DNA of 64,000 nt, from positions 3,968,001-4,032,000 of the forward strand of contig CP170191.1 of NCBI GenBank assembly GCA_042434945.1, read 5' to 3'. This stretch comes from Escherichia hormaechei_A. Its GTDB lineage: Bacteria; Pseudomonadota; Gammaproteobacteria; Enterobacterales; Enterobacteriaceae. The notes beneath the pieces are model-generated. The model was not told the origin of the DNA, ran no database searches, and was given only the letters and a program-made list of their open reading frames with translations. Within the stretch, counting starts at the first letter, position 1, and each line of letters begins with the position of its first letter. Below are positions 17,399 through 26,437 of this stretch, in pieces. The translations under genes were made by a program, and so were the position numbers.

Positions 17399-19426
17399 CT
17401 ACTTTTCTTCCAGGTAACTCTCTTCGAAGATTTCAATAGGGAGTGGGCGAGCAAAAAGGAAGCCCTGGGCAATACCAACGCCCGCTTTTGCCAGCCAGTC
17501 GCGTTGTGCTTCAGTCTCCACGCCTTCGGCAATCATTTGTAAGTTCAGGCTCTGCGCCAGCATGATAATTGCAGCAATCATGCTGCTATCTCCGGCAAGC
17601 CTTCAACAAACATTTTGTCGATTTTCAGTACGTCGATTGGCAACGATTTCATATGCTGCAGCTGACGCAGCCCTGCGTAGCCCATGCCGAAATCATCCAG
17701 CGCCACCCGAACTCCGGCATTGCGCAGCGGACGGAGGATTGCCACCGCAGCATGAGGGTCGTCAATACGTCGGCTTTCTGTCACTTCCAGAATCAGTGTT
17801 CCCGGCTGAATGCGATAGCGGGTTAACAGTTCCAGCATATCCGCCACCATATTTGGGTGCATCAGTTGCAGCGCAGAGAGGTTTACCGACAAGGGCAGCA
17901 TAATGCCGGCGCTCTTGCCAGGCTGCAAGCAATCGACAGGACTCTTCCAGCACCCAGTGACCGACGGTAACCATCAGCCCACAGCACTCAATGCGATCGA
18001 TTAAGCCATCCGGCAGGTCCCAACTGCCATCCGGTTGCTGGATACGCAGTAACACTTCCGCACTGACCAGTTTTTCCGCTGGTCATCTCGACCTGTGGCT
18101 GTAACCAAATAGCAAACTGATGATTTTCCAGTGCATTAAGGATATCGCTCTCTTCCGTCAACCGCTTCTGGGCGGCTTCCATCTGCTGCGGATCAAAGAA
18201 CTGAATCTGATTCTTGCCTTTATGGCGAGCGGTAAATGCCGCAGAAATAGCGCGACTGTAAAGCTGTTCGGCGGTGAGATCGCCGTAGAACATCGCCACG
18301 CCAATGCTACAGTGCGGACCGGAGTGGAATACGTTCAATCGGCAGGCGCTCGCTCATGATAGTGAGCACTTGCTGACCTAAGGTGATTGCGTGCCACGGT
18401 TCCTGTACACCGTTGGCAATGACAGCAAAGTCATAACCGCTAATCTGCGCGAGGATCATAGGTGGCGACAGTACCGATTTGAGTTTTTCCACCAGCGTCA
18501 GCAGCAGAATTTCTCGTTGCGCCTCTTTCAGCACGCCCGCAGTATCACGCAGGGTTTCACAGGTGATGATCATCAGCGCGGTGGTTTGTTTACGCGCGAC
18601 AACCTGCTCCAGCATCTCCATCAGCAAGGCTTTGTTCGGCAAATCCGACACCGGGAAGCGCATCGCATTTTCGTTCTGTTCTTCATAATGGCGCTGCAGC
18701 AATTGCTGGTTGAGGTTGTAACTGCGCACCAACATACCGATTTCATCGTCCTGATGCAGACGCGGTAATGCCAGTTGGTGACCAACAAGCTCCTTGGCTG
18801 GATGGCGTTTAAGTTCGCGAGCAATATTGCGTAACGGATGCAAAATCAGGCGGTTAATGCACCAGCTGATGGCGACGGTCAGGATAAGCGACAAAAGTAA
18901 GTAAATGGGTCACTAACGTTGAGAGGGTGCTCATCACGAACTTATACATACGGAAGGAATCCGCCTGTAGTACCAGATAGGCAATTGGCTGCGGGTTTGC
19001 CGACGTTTCGAGCGAGTAAACGCCCAGCGAGATTTGAACCGGTAGCTCAAACAGGCGAGTAACCATTACCGGCACCGGGCGCTCTGGAATAAAACTTTTA
19101 CGCAGCGCCTGGAACTGGTTAGGCAGCACTACATCGGCACGGCTGACCACGCCTGCCGGTTTAATGCTGGCAAGAATAGCTTCCGCTTCGGGAATATCGC
19201 CTTTCAAAATAGCTGAAGATAAGGTTTCGCGGACAGAGCGAGCAATGCTTTCCAGTTGCGTAGCCGTGTTATAGCGATTCTGCTGTACGGAGTGAAACAG
19301 CAAAATGACGCAGAAGATGAAGACAAACAGCATTGTGACGGCAGACACCATCGCCATCTGTTTGATCGTTAAGGAACGGCTGACACGCAAAATGACTCTC
19401 CACAAAACTCGAAGCGCAGGGCGCAC
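17399..19426 (-). pseudogene. pdeK: c-di-GMP phosphodiesterase PdeK (YhjK) with multiple 1-nt indels
   Basis: The intact protein has an N-terminal membrane anchor, HAMP, a degenerate GGDEF and a C-terminal EAL domain. All parts are present in order but in changing frames. Compared with the K-12 sequence as I remember it: extra base near 18908 (after STLVT), extra base near 18318 (before [10 protein letters not shown]), extra A in a run near 18072-18076 (after MTSGK), extra C near 17910 (after AAWQER), missing A near 17590 (after EGLPE). Two compensating indels near 18795-18805 change NAIPAQ to KRHPAK. As sequenced no functional EAL protein can be made. Isolated single-base indels in an otherwise conserved gene look like sequencing error. 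The start is a GTG (MRPALRVLW). It lies 84 nt downstream of bcsC. Confidence 0.93.
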
Positions 19427-19510
19427 CAGGGTGTAAACCTGGTGCGCCCGAGTATACCCGATAGCTGCACTTTTAAGAGAGACTTACAATTAGATTAAGA
19501 AAAAATCCGA

Positions 19511-22500
19511 TCACCAGTCTGCATAAGGCACCAGCGGTTCCGGTGGTAAGTCCATATCACCCTGCCAGCCCGCGGCAGAATACCGAACGTAGAGCAGCGC
19601 ATGGCTCGGGGTATAGTCTTTTGCTTCCTGAATATCGACGCCCAGTCCGACAAACCAGTTGGACGTCACGCGGCGTTCAACAATCGCCCTTGCGGTATAA
19701 CCCGTCCCTGACGAGCTACTTCCGGTTTCCATCACACCTTTATCGGTATAACGGCCTGGCTCATTGTCCGGGATCAGCCCCTGTAACGGATAACGCATCA
19801 CATCTTTTGTTTTTGAATGAGACCAGGAGACGGAGCCGCCCAGCTCCCATGACCAGTTCTCTGTGCGTTTACGCCAGTTCACCGGTAAGGCGAACGACAC
19901 ATACTCCTGGGGACTGTAGTAACCGCCCTGGCCCAGCGAATAGCCACTTAAATCCTTATCGTAATGCCAGAGCATGTTGGACACGCCCACCGTCAGGCGT
20001 TCGTTGTTCTGATTGATGAGCTTGTAGTAATAGCCGGTCATCCAGCGGACGCGCCAGTTATCTTCGACATTCTTCCCGGTGAGGCTGTCGGCACTCAGGC
20101 TTGACCAGATCCCGTTAGCTTCGCCTTTGTCGTAGCTAATGCTCACGCCGCCACCTGTGGCACGCACGCCGCCCCAGGTGGTGTCGGTATTGGGATCTTT
20201 TTGCCCGGCGAAGGCCAGCACCGAGCTGGAAATCGGACGGCGATGGGCGTTCAGGGTGTAGCCAATCGGCCCTAAATCGTTGCTGTAGCTCAGGCTACCC
20301 ACCACATCGACCACGTCGAAGCCCATCGGCGTTGTACCGATATCCCACGCCCAGGTTTTGTTCTGCCAGCCGACGGCCACGCTGGCGCCGTTGGCCGACT
20401 GGTTTGTGCTACCGCGACATGGCGTTTCGGCGCAGGTACCCCATGTCGGATCGTAGGTTCCGTTATCGGTGGCAAAGGAACCGGCGTTCATATTGACCAG
20501 ATCGCTACGGAAGAACATACGTCCGTCCGACAGCGGCGCATCAACCTGGAGCATGGTGGTGTGCGCTTTCAGGTCGGAATAGCCTCCCGTGCCGCTGGAC
20601 CCCCAGTAGTCGTGTTGCAGCGTGACGTTCAGATCCTGCTGACGATAAAGATCGCCTGCATCGCTGCGCACGCCGCGCTTCAGCCAGTCATCTTTCTCAT
20701 CGTTACGCGTGAGCCGCGTAAAGCTGTCGTTATCGGTCGGACGGGTCGTTGTGATGCCCGATGAGACCATCGCATCTTTCCAGGTGTCCAGCGCCTGCTG
20801 AGGCTGACCATTTTGTGCCTGGAAACGGGCGGCATCGCGCATCACCAGCGCACTTTCCATCGAAGGCGGCTGCGATTTGGCCTGCGGAAGAATGGCGTTG
20901 AAGGTCTTTTCTGCCGCGGCATGATCACCCAGGCCAGCCTGCGCCATGGCAAGCCGGCGCTGCATATTGATGGAGAGCGGTTCGCCGTTCTGTGCCGCGG
21001 GCAGTTTCGCCAGCGCCGCGCGCGCCGCGTCCTTGTTGTCCTGGGCAAGATAGACCTCGGTCAGGCCGAGGATCGCGTCTTCGTTCTGCGGTTCGCGTTG
21101 CAGGACGGTGTTGTAGGCGGTTTTCGCGGCCTCATGATCGCCACGCTGTTCAGCCCAGTCCGCCAGCGTCAGGTCGATACGGGTGGACGGAGGCTGCTGG
21201 CGAAGCAACGTTTCCGCCTCCTGCTCTTTTCCACTGTCGCGCAGGCGGTTGGCGGTTTCCAGCACCTGGTTACTTTGCAGGCGGTCCGCCAGCGCCTGAA
21301 TGTTGCCGTTCCACTTGTCGCGCGGCAGCGTGTTCAGATGCGCCAGCGCCGCCCGGTCCTGATCGTTACCGGACAGGTACAGCCCGCTGGCGTAAACCTG
21401 ATCCGGATCGCCCGGTTTCTGGCTTGCCAGCTGACGCATCAGGTTATCCGCCTGGCTGCGTTGACCCGCGCTATACAGATCGCGTGACAGTCGGTAGGTG
21501 ATCCACACGTCGCCCGGGGAAAGCGCAAGGCGTCGGCGCTGAATTTCTGCGGCCTGCGCATATTTCCCCTCGCTTTCCAGCTGTTCGGCCTGGGCTGACA
21601 ACTGCTCGTTCGTCAGGCTACGTTCAATATCATCAATGCTGCGGCGCTGACTGGCAGAGAGCGACTGAATAAACTGCGTCGCCTTCTCCGGAGACTGCGC
21701 GCGATAAATATTGGCGAGACCGCGTACCGCGTTGCTGTTGCCGCTGTCCATCCGCAACGCCTGGCGGTAATAGCGCTCGGCCGCGTCGTTATCTTTGCGC
21801 GCCGCCGCCGCATCACCGAGGCCCAGAACCGCGTAGCTGTCGGTATTGTCGATATTGCGCGCCTGCTGGTAATAGCGTTCGGCCTGGGCCGTATTGTTGG
21901 CTTTCAGGGCGTTATCCCCCTGCTGGATCAGCAGCCAGTATCGGTTGACCTTCAGCAGGCTGTCCCATTTGCCCCGGTTATCGCTCTGCGGATCGAGGGC
22001 GATCGCCTTTTCAAACTGCGCAACCGCACGCGCGCGATCGCCTTTCTGAGAATAGGCCTGCCCCAGCGCGCCTACGGCTTCACTGTCGGCGTGGTTGGCG
22101 CTGACTGCTTTTTGCAACTCCGTTACCGCTTTACTGCCCTGCCCGGCATCCACTGCGGCTAACCCTTCGGCTTTGGCGCGGAACGCCGGATCGGCGAGCT
22201 GTTTTTGCTGCGCTTCAAGCTGGGCGCGCGCCGCCGTCACGTTATCGCCATCGCTGAACACGCTCAGGTATTGTTGCAGCGCGGTAACGCTGGCGCTGCT
22301 GGCCGGTTGATCTTTGATCTGCTGGTACCACATGTCCGACGCCTGACTGCGGCCATTGTTCGATTTGGCCATCTCCTGTAACACCGCAAACCCTTCATCA
22401 CGCCGTCCGCTCTGGAACAAAAGCTGTGCCAGCGAGGACTGTAGCGGGACGTTGCCCGGACTGCTGGCGTTTATTTTCTTAAGCTGATTAATGGCCAGGT

Positions 22501-22993
22501 TGCGGCGGGCTGGCTCTTTCGCCACCACGTTCCAGTACTCCGTCGCGATGTCGCCACTGGGCGGCTTACCGTCAAACAGTTTGTCATACGCGGCAATGGC
22601 TTCCTGGGTGTGCCCGGTGGTGGCAAGCAGGCGAGCCTGCTGGAGGGCCTGGCGACCATCCGGCGTGGAGAGCAGCATGGTAGTACGGGAGGACTGATAG
22701 GCACTGGAATCGGGCGCCATTCCTTTCAGGCGATCCAGCTCTTTTTGCGCGCCCGCCGTATCGCCCTGTCGTAACAGGTAGCGGAAGCGCGCGGCAATCA
22801 CGTCCGGGTTGTTGGGGTCGATCAGCTCAAGGCGATAGAGCGACTGGCGCACTAAATCCTCACGCTGGGTGGATTCCCCCAGACGGACCTGTTCCAGCAG
22901 CTGTCTCTGCTGCGGGGAGTTGGCGGCCTGGGCCAGGGGCATTAGCGCCAGGCCAAGCGATAAGGTGAGTAGATTCAGTGTGAACGTGCGCAT
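19511..22993 (-). CDS. bcsC: Cellulose synthase outer membrane channel BcsC
   Basis: 1160 residues. The signal peptide is about residues 1-23 (LALMPLAQA). Roughly residues 25-780 are tetratricopeptide repeats in the periplasm (for example DSEAVGALGQAYSQKGDRA and AVLGLGDAAAARKDNDAAE). The C-terminal part from about 810 is the beta-barrel domain that spans the outer membrane and exports the glucan, ending in DLPPEPLVPYADW. The start codon overlaps the 3' end of bcsZ by 19 nt, showing translational coupling. The reading frame is intact over 3.5 kb, and codon use is G/C-rich and clearly diverged from K-12, unlike bcsB and pdeK on either side. Confidence 0.96.
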   Translation of the reverse strand: MRTFTLNLLTLSLGLALMPLAQAANSPQQRQLLEQVRLGESTQREDLVRQSLYRLELIDPNNPDVIAARFRYLLRQGDTAGAQKELDRLKGMAPDSSAYQSSRTTMLLSTPDGRQALQQARLLATTGHTQEAIAAYDKLFDGKPPSGDIATEYWNVVAKEPARRNLAINQLKKINASSPGNVPLQSSLAQLLFQSGRRDEGFAVLQEMAKSNNGRSQASDMWYQQIKDQPASSASVTALQQYLSVFSDGDNVTAARAQLEAQQKQLADPAFRAKAEGLAAVDAGQGSKAVTELQKAVSANHADSEAVGALGQAYSQKGDRARAVAQFEKAIALDPQSDNRGKWDSLLKVNRYWLLIQQGDNALKANNTAQAERYYQQARNIDNTDSYAVLGLGDAAAARKDNDAAERYYRQALRMDSGNSNAVRGLANIYRAQSPEKATQFIQSLSASQRRSIDDIERSLTNEQLSAQAEQLESEGKYAQAAEIQRRRLALSPGDVWITYRLSRDLYSAGQRSQADNLMRQLASQKPGDPDQVYASGLYLSGNDQDRAALAHLNTLPRDKWNGNIQALADRLQSNQVLETANRLRDSGKEQEAETLLRQQPPSTRIDLTLADWAEQRGDHEAAKTAYNTVLQREPQNEDAILGLTEVYLAQDNKDAARAALAKLPAAQNGEPLSINMQRRLAMAQAGLGDHAAAEKTFNAILPQAKSQPPSMESALVMRDAARFQAQNGQPQQALDTWKDAMVSSGITTTRPTDNDSFTRLTRNDEKDDWLKRGVRSDAGDLYRQQDLNVTLQHDYWGSSGTGGYSDLKAHTTMLQVDAPLSDGRMFFRSDLVNMNAGSFATDNGTYDPTWGTCAETPCRGSTNQSANGASVAVGWQNKTWAWDIGTTPMGFDVVDVVGSLSYSNDLGPIGYTLNAHRRPISSSVLAFAGQKDPNTDTTWGGVRATGGGVSISYDKGEANGIWSSLSADSLTGKNVEDNWRVRWMTGYYYKLINQNNERLTVGVSNMLWHYDKDLSGYSLGQGGYYSPQEYVSFALPVNWRKRTENWSWELGGSVSWSHSKTKDVMRYPLQGLIPDNEPGRYTDKGVMETGSSSSGTGYTARAIVERRVTSNWFVGLGVDIQEAKDYTPSHALLYVRYSAAGWQGDMDLPPEPLVPYADW

Positions 22994-24081
22994 TCCTGGC
23001 CCCAGTCCGGTAGTAATTCACCTTGCACGGTGAAACGAAAACGATGCTGATCCCACCCTTGTCCAAAGAGGGTCAGAACGTAGCTGTAATAAGCATTGTT
23101 ATCGGGAAAACGATCGGCGACGTGCTGGCGTTGCACCGCTTGCGCGTCCCGGTTTTGTAAAAACGGAAGGAGGGAGGCAGAAAACCCTACCGGCCCATCT
23201 CCGGTGCGTTTCCCGGTCGCGACGTCCACTTTCTCCGGCGGCAAACCTTGTTTGATTGTGGTGGTCGCCATGGGCTTGAAACGCGCCAGTAGCCGGGCTT
23301 TCTGCGGATCGTTATCGTTCATCATCCCTACCCACAGATAGACGCGAATCGCATCGTAGCTGCCGATCAGGGATGCATCCTGCGACAGCTGCCAGCCGCC
23401 CTTTTTCTGGTATTTCACCCAGTTCGGGGAAAATCCTTTAGGCGCGGTCTCCAGCAGCAGACGCAGGTTGGTTTCACGGAGCGTCGTCCACGGCGCGCCA
23501 AAACGGGTGAAATAGCTCGCAAGCTGCGGCGGCAGGTAGCTGGGGTTGAAGCGCCAGACGCTCTCTTCGGCAAAACCGACTTTACCCGGCAGCAGCATAG
23601 AACCCAGCCCCGGCACCTTCACCACTTCCTCACTGGCAATGCGCGTCAACAGCGCCTTACCCGTGCGCGTGTAATCGGGATTTTTCCACAGCCGCCCGGC
23701 TTCCAGCAGCGACCAGGCAATCCAGATATCGGCATCAGACGCGGAGTTAGGGTCGATAACCGCCCAGGTTTCGTCGTCCTTTTTCCCCCACAGCCAGGCC
23801 GGGAGATGTTGGGTTAAATCTCCCTCGGCAAGGTTATCGCGCGTCCATGCCAGCAGCAGATCGAACGCCTTGCGATCGTTAGCCGCCAGGGCAAAGAACA
23901 TACCGTAACTTTGCCCTTCGGAGGTGGTGATTTTGCGCGCGTCGCTGGGGTCGATGACGCGCCCTTCCTGACTGATGTAATCCTTTTTAAACTGCTCCCA
24001 GGCAGGCCAGGTACAGGCTGCCTGAACACTAAAGGCAGCCAGCAGCAGCATCGTCACGATTCCACTACGCAACACATTCAT
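22975..24081 (-). CDS. bcsZ: Periplasmic endo-1,4-beta-glucanase BcsZ, apparent hybrid gene
   Basis: 368 residues, the K-12 length. Glycoside hydrolase family 8; it cleaves cellulose in the periplasm and is needed for full cellulose output. Signal peptide MNVLRSGIVTMLLLAAFSVQA. The catalytic acid is the Glu of TTSEGQSYGMF (Glu55 in E. coli). I start at MNVLRSG (24081); a TTG two codons earlier is possible. The first 70 or so residues, through FFALAAND, read as K-12; from KAFDLLLAWTRDN onward the protein is diverged, placing a breakpoint near 23871. It follows bcsB by 6 nt and overlaps bcsC by 19 nt. Confidence 0.95.
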   Translation of the reverse strand: MNVLRSGIVTMLLLAAFSVQAACTWPAWEQFKKDYISQEGRVIDPSDARKITTSEGQSYGMFFALAANDRKAFDLLLAWTRDNLAEGDLTQHLPAWLWGKKDDETWAVIDPNSASDADIWIAWSLLEAGRLWKNPDYTRTGKALLTRIASEEVVKVPGLGSMLLPGKVGFAEESVWRFNPSYLPPQLASYFTRFGAPWTTLRETNLRLLLETAPKGFSPNWVKYQKKGGWQLSQDASLIGSYDAIRVYLWVGMMNDNDPQKARLLARFKPMATTTIKQGLPPEKVDVATGKRTGDGPVGFSASLLPFLQNRDAQAVQRQHVADRFPDNNAYYSYVLTLFGQGWDQHRFRFTVQGELLPDWGQECARSH

Positions 24082-24087
24082 CTTCAA

Positions 24088-26427
24088 TTACTCGTTATCC
24101 GGGTTAAGACGACGACGACTAATAATTCGCAGCAGACGCCACAGTACCCATGCCAGCAATATCACACTGATAGCCGCCAGCACCGCCAGCAGAATCGGAT
24201 GGTTTGCCAGCGCATACCACACGCGCTCGAACCACGGCAGATGACCTACGTAATAAACGTCGCCAACACGTAGGCTGTTGATACCGGACTCGCGGATCAC
24301 CGCGACCGAACCGAACATGGTGGCGCGTTTGCCGCTATCGTTCACCGCATCGTTAAGCATTTCATAACCGCGTGGGCTATCTGCCAACAGCGCAATCACG
24401 CTGCGCTGGTCGTTATACGGCGACTGGAAGCCAATCACCGCCGCCATCGCACCGGAAGAGGTCAGCGTTGACCGGGTTTCTGCCGCGCGATCGCTCTCGT
24501 CCGGCACAATGCCGGGGAACGGGGTCTGGCGCATCGGTGTTTTCACCCAGCTTTCGGTCGCCTGCACCAATAGGTCGATCTGCTTATCGTCTTTCAGTTT
24601 GTCCGGGATACCACCGATGATCATGATGTCGGCATCTTTGCCCTGAATGGTGCTGCCATCATCGGTCACCGTCAGATTAATCGCCGGGAAGCCCGTCTGT
24701 GCGCCGATAAAACCAACAGTATTCAGCAACGTTTCCATCTGTGCTTCGTTAGGCGCTTTCGGCATCACGGTGATGGTTTGCGACAGATCCGCCATCCGGC
24801 TGAATGGGAAGCCCGCGTTAGCAAAGGCGCGTAGATCCGGCATCGGGATGAAGTGGTAATACTTCGAGAAGTCGATGGTGGAGTCGTCACCAATCACCAC
24901 ATGATTCTGCACCGGCTGGAAGGTAATACAGTTATCCACCGAACCGCCCGGCATCGGGTTCATATACTCAAAGTCGAAGCGCAGCTGGTTGGTCGCGCCC
25001 AGTTTCAGCGCCGGAATAGAGACATCTGTTTTGCCATCCAGCAAACCTTGTAATACCGGAATCCGCAGCAGCAGGCGGTTCGCCTCCTGTTTGCTGCTCA
25101 GGTTGAAGGATTGCAGGAACTGGTTATTCAGGCTGATATCCATCCGCGAACTGTCTTTCACCGGCGGCATGGTGTAGCGGTAATTAATATCCATATCAAT
25201 GCCGGTACTGCGCATCAGGTAGAGATCCGGCGGCAGGTTTAGCGAAACGTTAATCGCTGCTGGCTCAAGACCGCTGGATTGTAACTGTTCTTCATAGGTT
25301 TTCAGTTCGCCAAATGTGACCGGACGATCGGTACGTACCCAGTTCGGCGCATCGTACGGCTTACGCGGTAGCAGCGGTTTCACTTCATTCACTACCACGC
25401 TTTCACCACGGAACAGAATGTTACCCTGAGCGATACCTTTCGCTGCCTGCAACAGGTCTTTGTCGTCACGACCAAACACCACCAGCAGTTTGACGTAAGG
25501 ATTCTGCGGATGGTTAATCATCTCAATCACCGGGGCTTTTACCGCCGGATGATCGCGCAGGAAGTCCGGCCGTTTGTCGTTGGTTGCAAAGACAATGGCA
25601 TTACGATCCGGCAGTTGGTTATAGAGCACCGGGAAGTTCTGCCCACGCCAGCCAGAACGCGAACCAAACCACGAGGCGACAATGGCAGAGGCTTGTTGCA
25701 GCCCAACATCCGGCGCACCCGCAAAGACCATCGGCAAGGTGTTAGTACGGTTATCGCGCGGGTCAAAGAATGGCACCGGGAAGTGTGACAGGTCATTCTT
25801 CACATTCAGGGTCTGATAGGTCAGATCCAGTCCACTGCTCCGCCCAACATCCAGCCAAAGCGTGGTGCTGGCCGGGTTTTCGCACACGTCCTGATAATGG
25901 CCGACAAACTCCAGCCGTACACGGTTGAAGTCGGTAATAAACAGTGGGTTAATGGGCATTTGCGCCAGCGTTTTTTTACCCAACTGTTCTTTGGTCACTG
26001 GCAGCACGCCCATCAGTTCATCATTGAGATAAACCTTTAACTGCGACTGGACAGGCAGTAACGATGGCGATGGGGTGTATTCGAGGTTGAGCATCGCCTT
26101 CGTCACCACTTCATCGCTGCGCATACCAAACTCAATGCTGCCGTTCGGGTTAATGCCACGTAGCACCATGCTGCCCGGCGGCGGTGCAATTTGCGCAAAG
26201 GTCAGCTTCACATCACGCGAAGGACCGTTCTGCGCCACGACTGGCGCATCAGCGCCCTGCACGCCCGGCATCACTTGCCCCACCTGCGGATTTTGTTCCG
26301 TCTGGGCGGCTACAGCTGGCTCAGCATTGATCAGTGGTTGCGTTGCTGGCGTCGCCTGCGTCATGAAAGAGGGGAACGCACTCATCCCCATAGCCACTGC
26401 ACAAATCCAGAATAGTTTTCTTTTCAT
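24088..26427 (-). CDS. bcsB: Cellulose synthase periplasmic subunit BcsB
   Basis: 779 residues, the K-12 length. It is anchored in the inner membrane by a C-terminal helix (ILLAVLAAISVILLAWVLW) and carries the growing glucan through the periplasm with BcsA. It has an N-terminal signal sequence (MKRKLFWICAVAMGMSAF) and a Pro/Gln-rich linker before the first carbohydrate-binding domain. The start is at MKRKLFW (26427), 10 nt after the bcsA stop; a longer in-frame extension would run back into bcsA and is not used in E. coli. The protein matches K-12 from end to end as I recall it, although BcsC and the BcsA N-terminus are diverged. Confidence 0.96.
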   Translation of the reverse strand: MKRKLFWICAVAMGMSAFPSFMTQATPATQPLINAEPAVAAQTEQNPQVGQVMPGVQGADAPVVAQNGPSRDVKLTFAQIAPPPGSMVLRGINPNGSIEFGMRSDEVVTKAMLNLEYTPSPSLLPVQSQLKVYLNDELMGVLPVTKEQLGKKTLAQMPINPLFITDFNRVRLEFVGHYQDVCENPASTTLWLDVGRSSGLDLTYQTLNVKNDLSHFPVPFFDPRDNRTNTLPMVFAGAPDVGLQQASAIVASWFGSRSGWRGQNFPVLYNQLPDRNAIVFATNDKRPDFLRDHPAVKAPVIEMINHPQNPYVKLLVVFGRDDKDLLQAAKGIAQGNILFRGESVVVNEVKPLLPRKPYDAPNWVRTDRPVTFGELKTYEEQLQSSGLEPAAINVSLNLPPDLYLMRSTGIDMDINYRYTMPPVKDSSRMDISLNNQFLQSFNLSSKQEANRLLLRIPVLQGLLDGKTDVSIPALKLGATNQLRFDFEYMNPMPGGSVDNCITFQPVQNHVVIGDDSTIDFSKYYHFIPMPDLRAFANAGFPFSRMADLSQTITVMPKAPNEAQMETLLNTVGFIGAQTGFPAINLTVTDDGSTIQGKDADIMIIGGIPDKLKDDKQIDLLVQATESWVKTPMRQTPFPGIVPDESDRAAETRSTLTSSGAMAAVIGFQSPYNDQRSVIALLADSPRGYEMLNDAVNDSGKRATMFGSVAVIRESGINSLRVGDVYYVGHLPWFERVWYALANHPILLAVLAAISVILLAWVLWRLLRIISRRRLNPDNE

Positions 26428-26437
26428 CGCGTTATCA

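Noticed and set aside
17399..19426. Several separate small EAL or membrane proteins instead of one broken gene
   Set aside because: The fragments are consecutive parts of PdeK in order, offset only by single-base frame changes.
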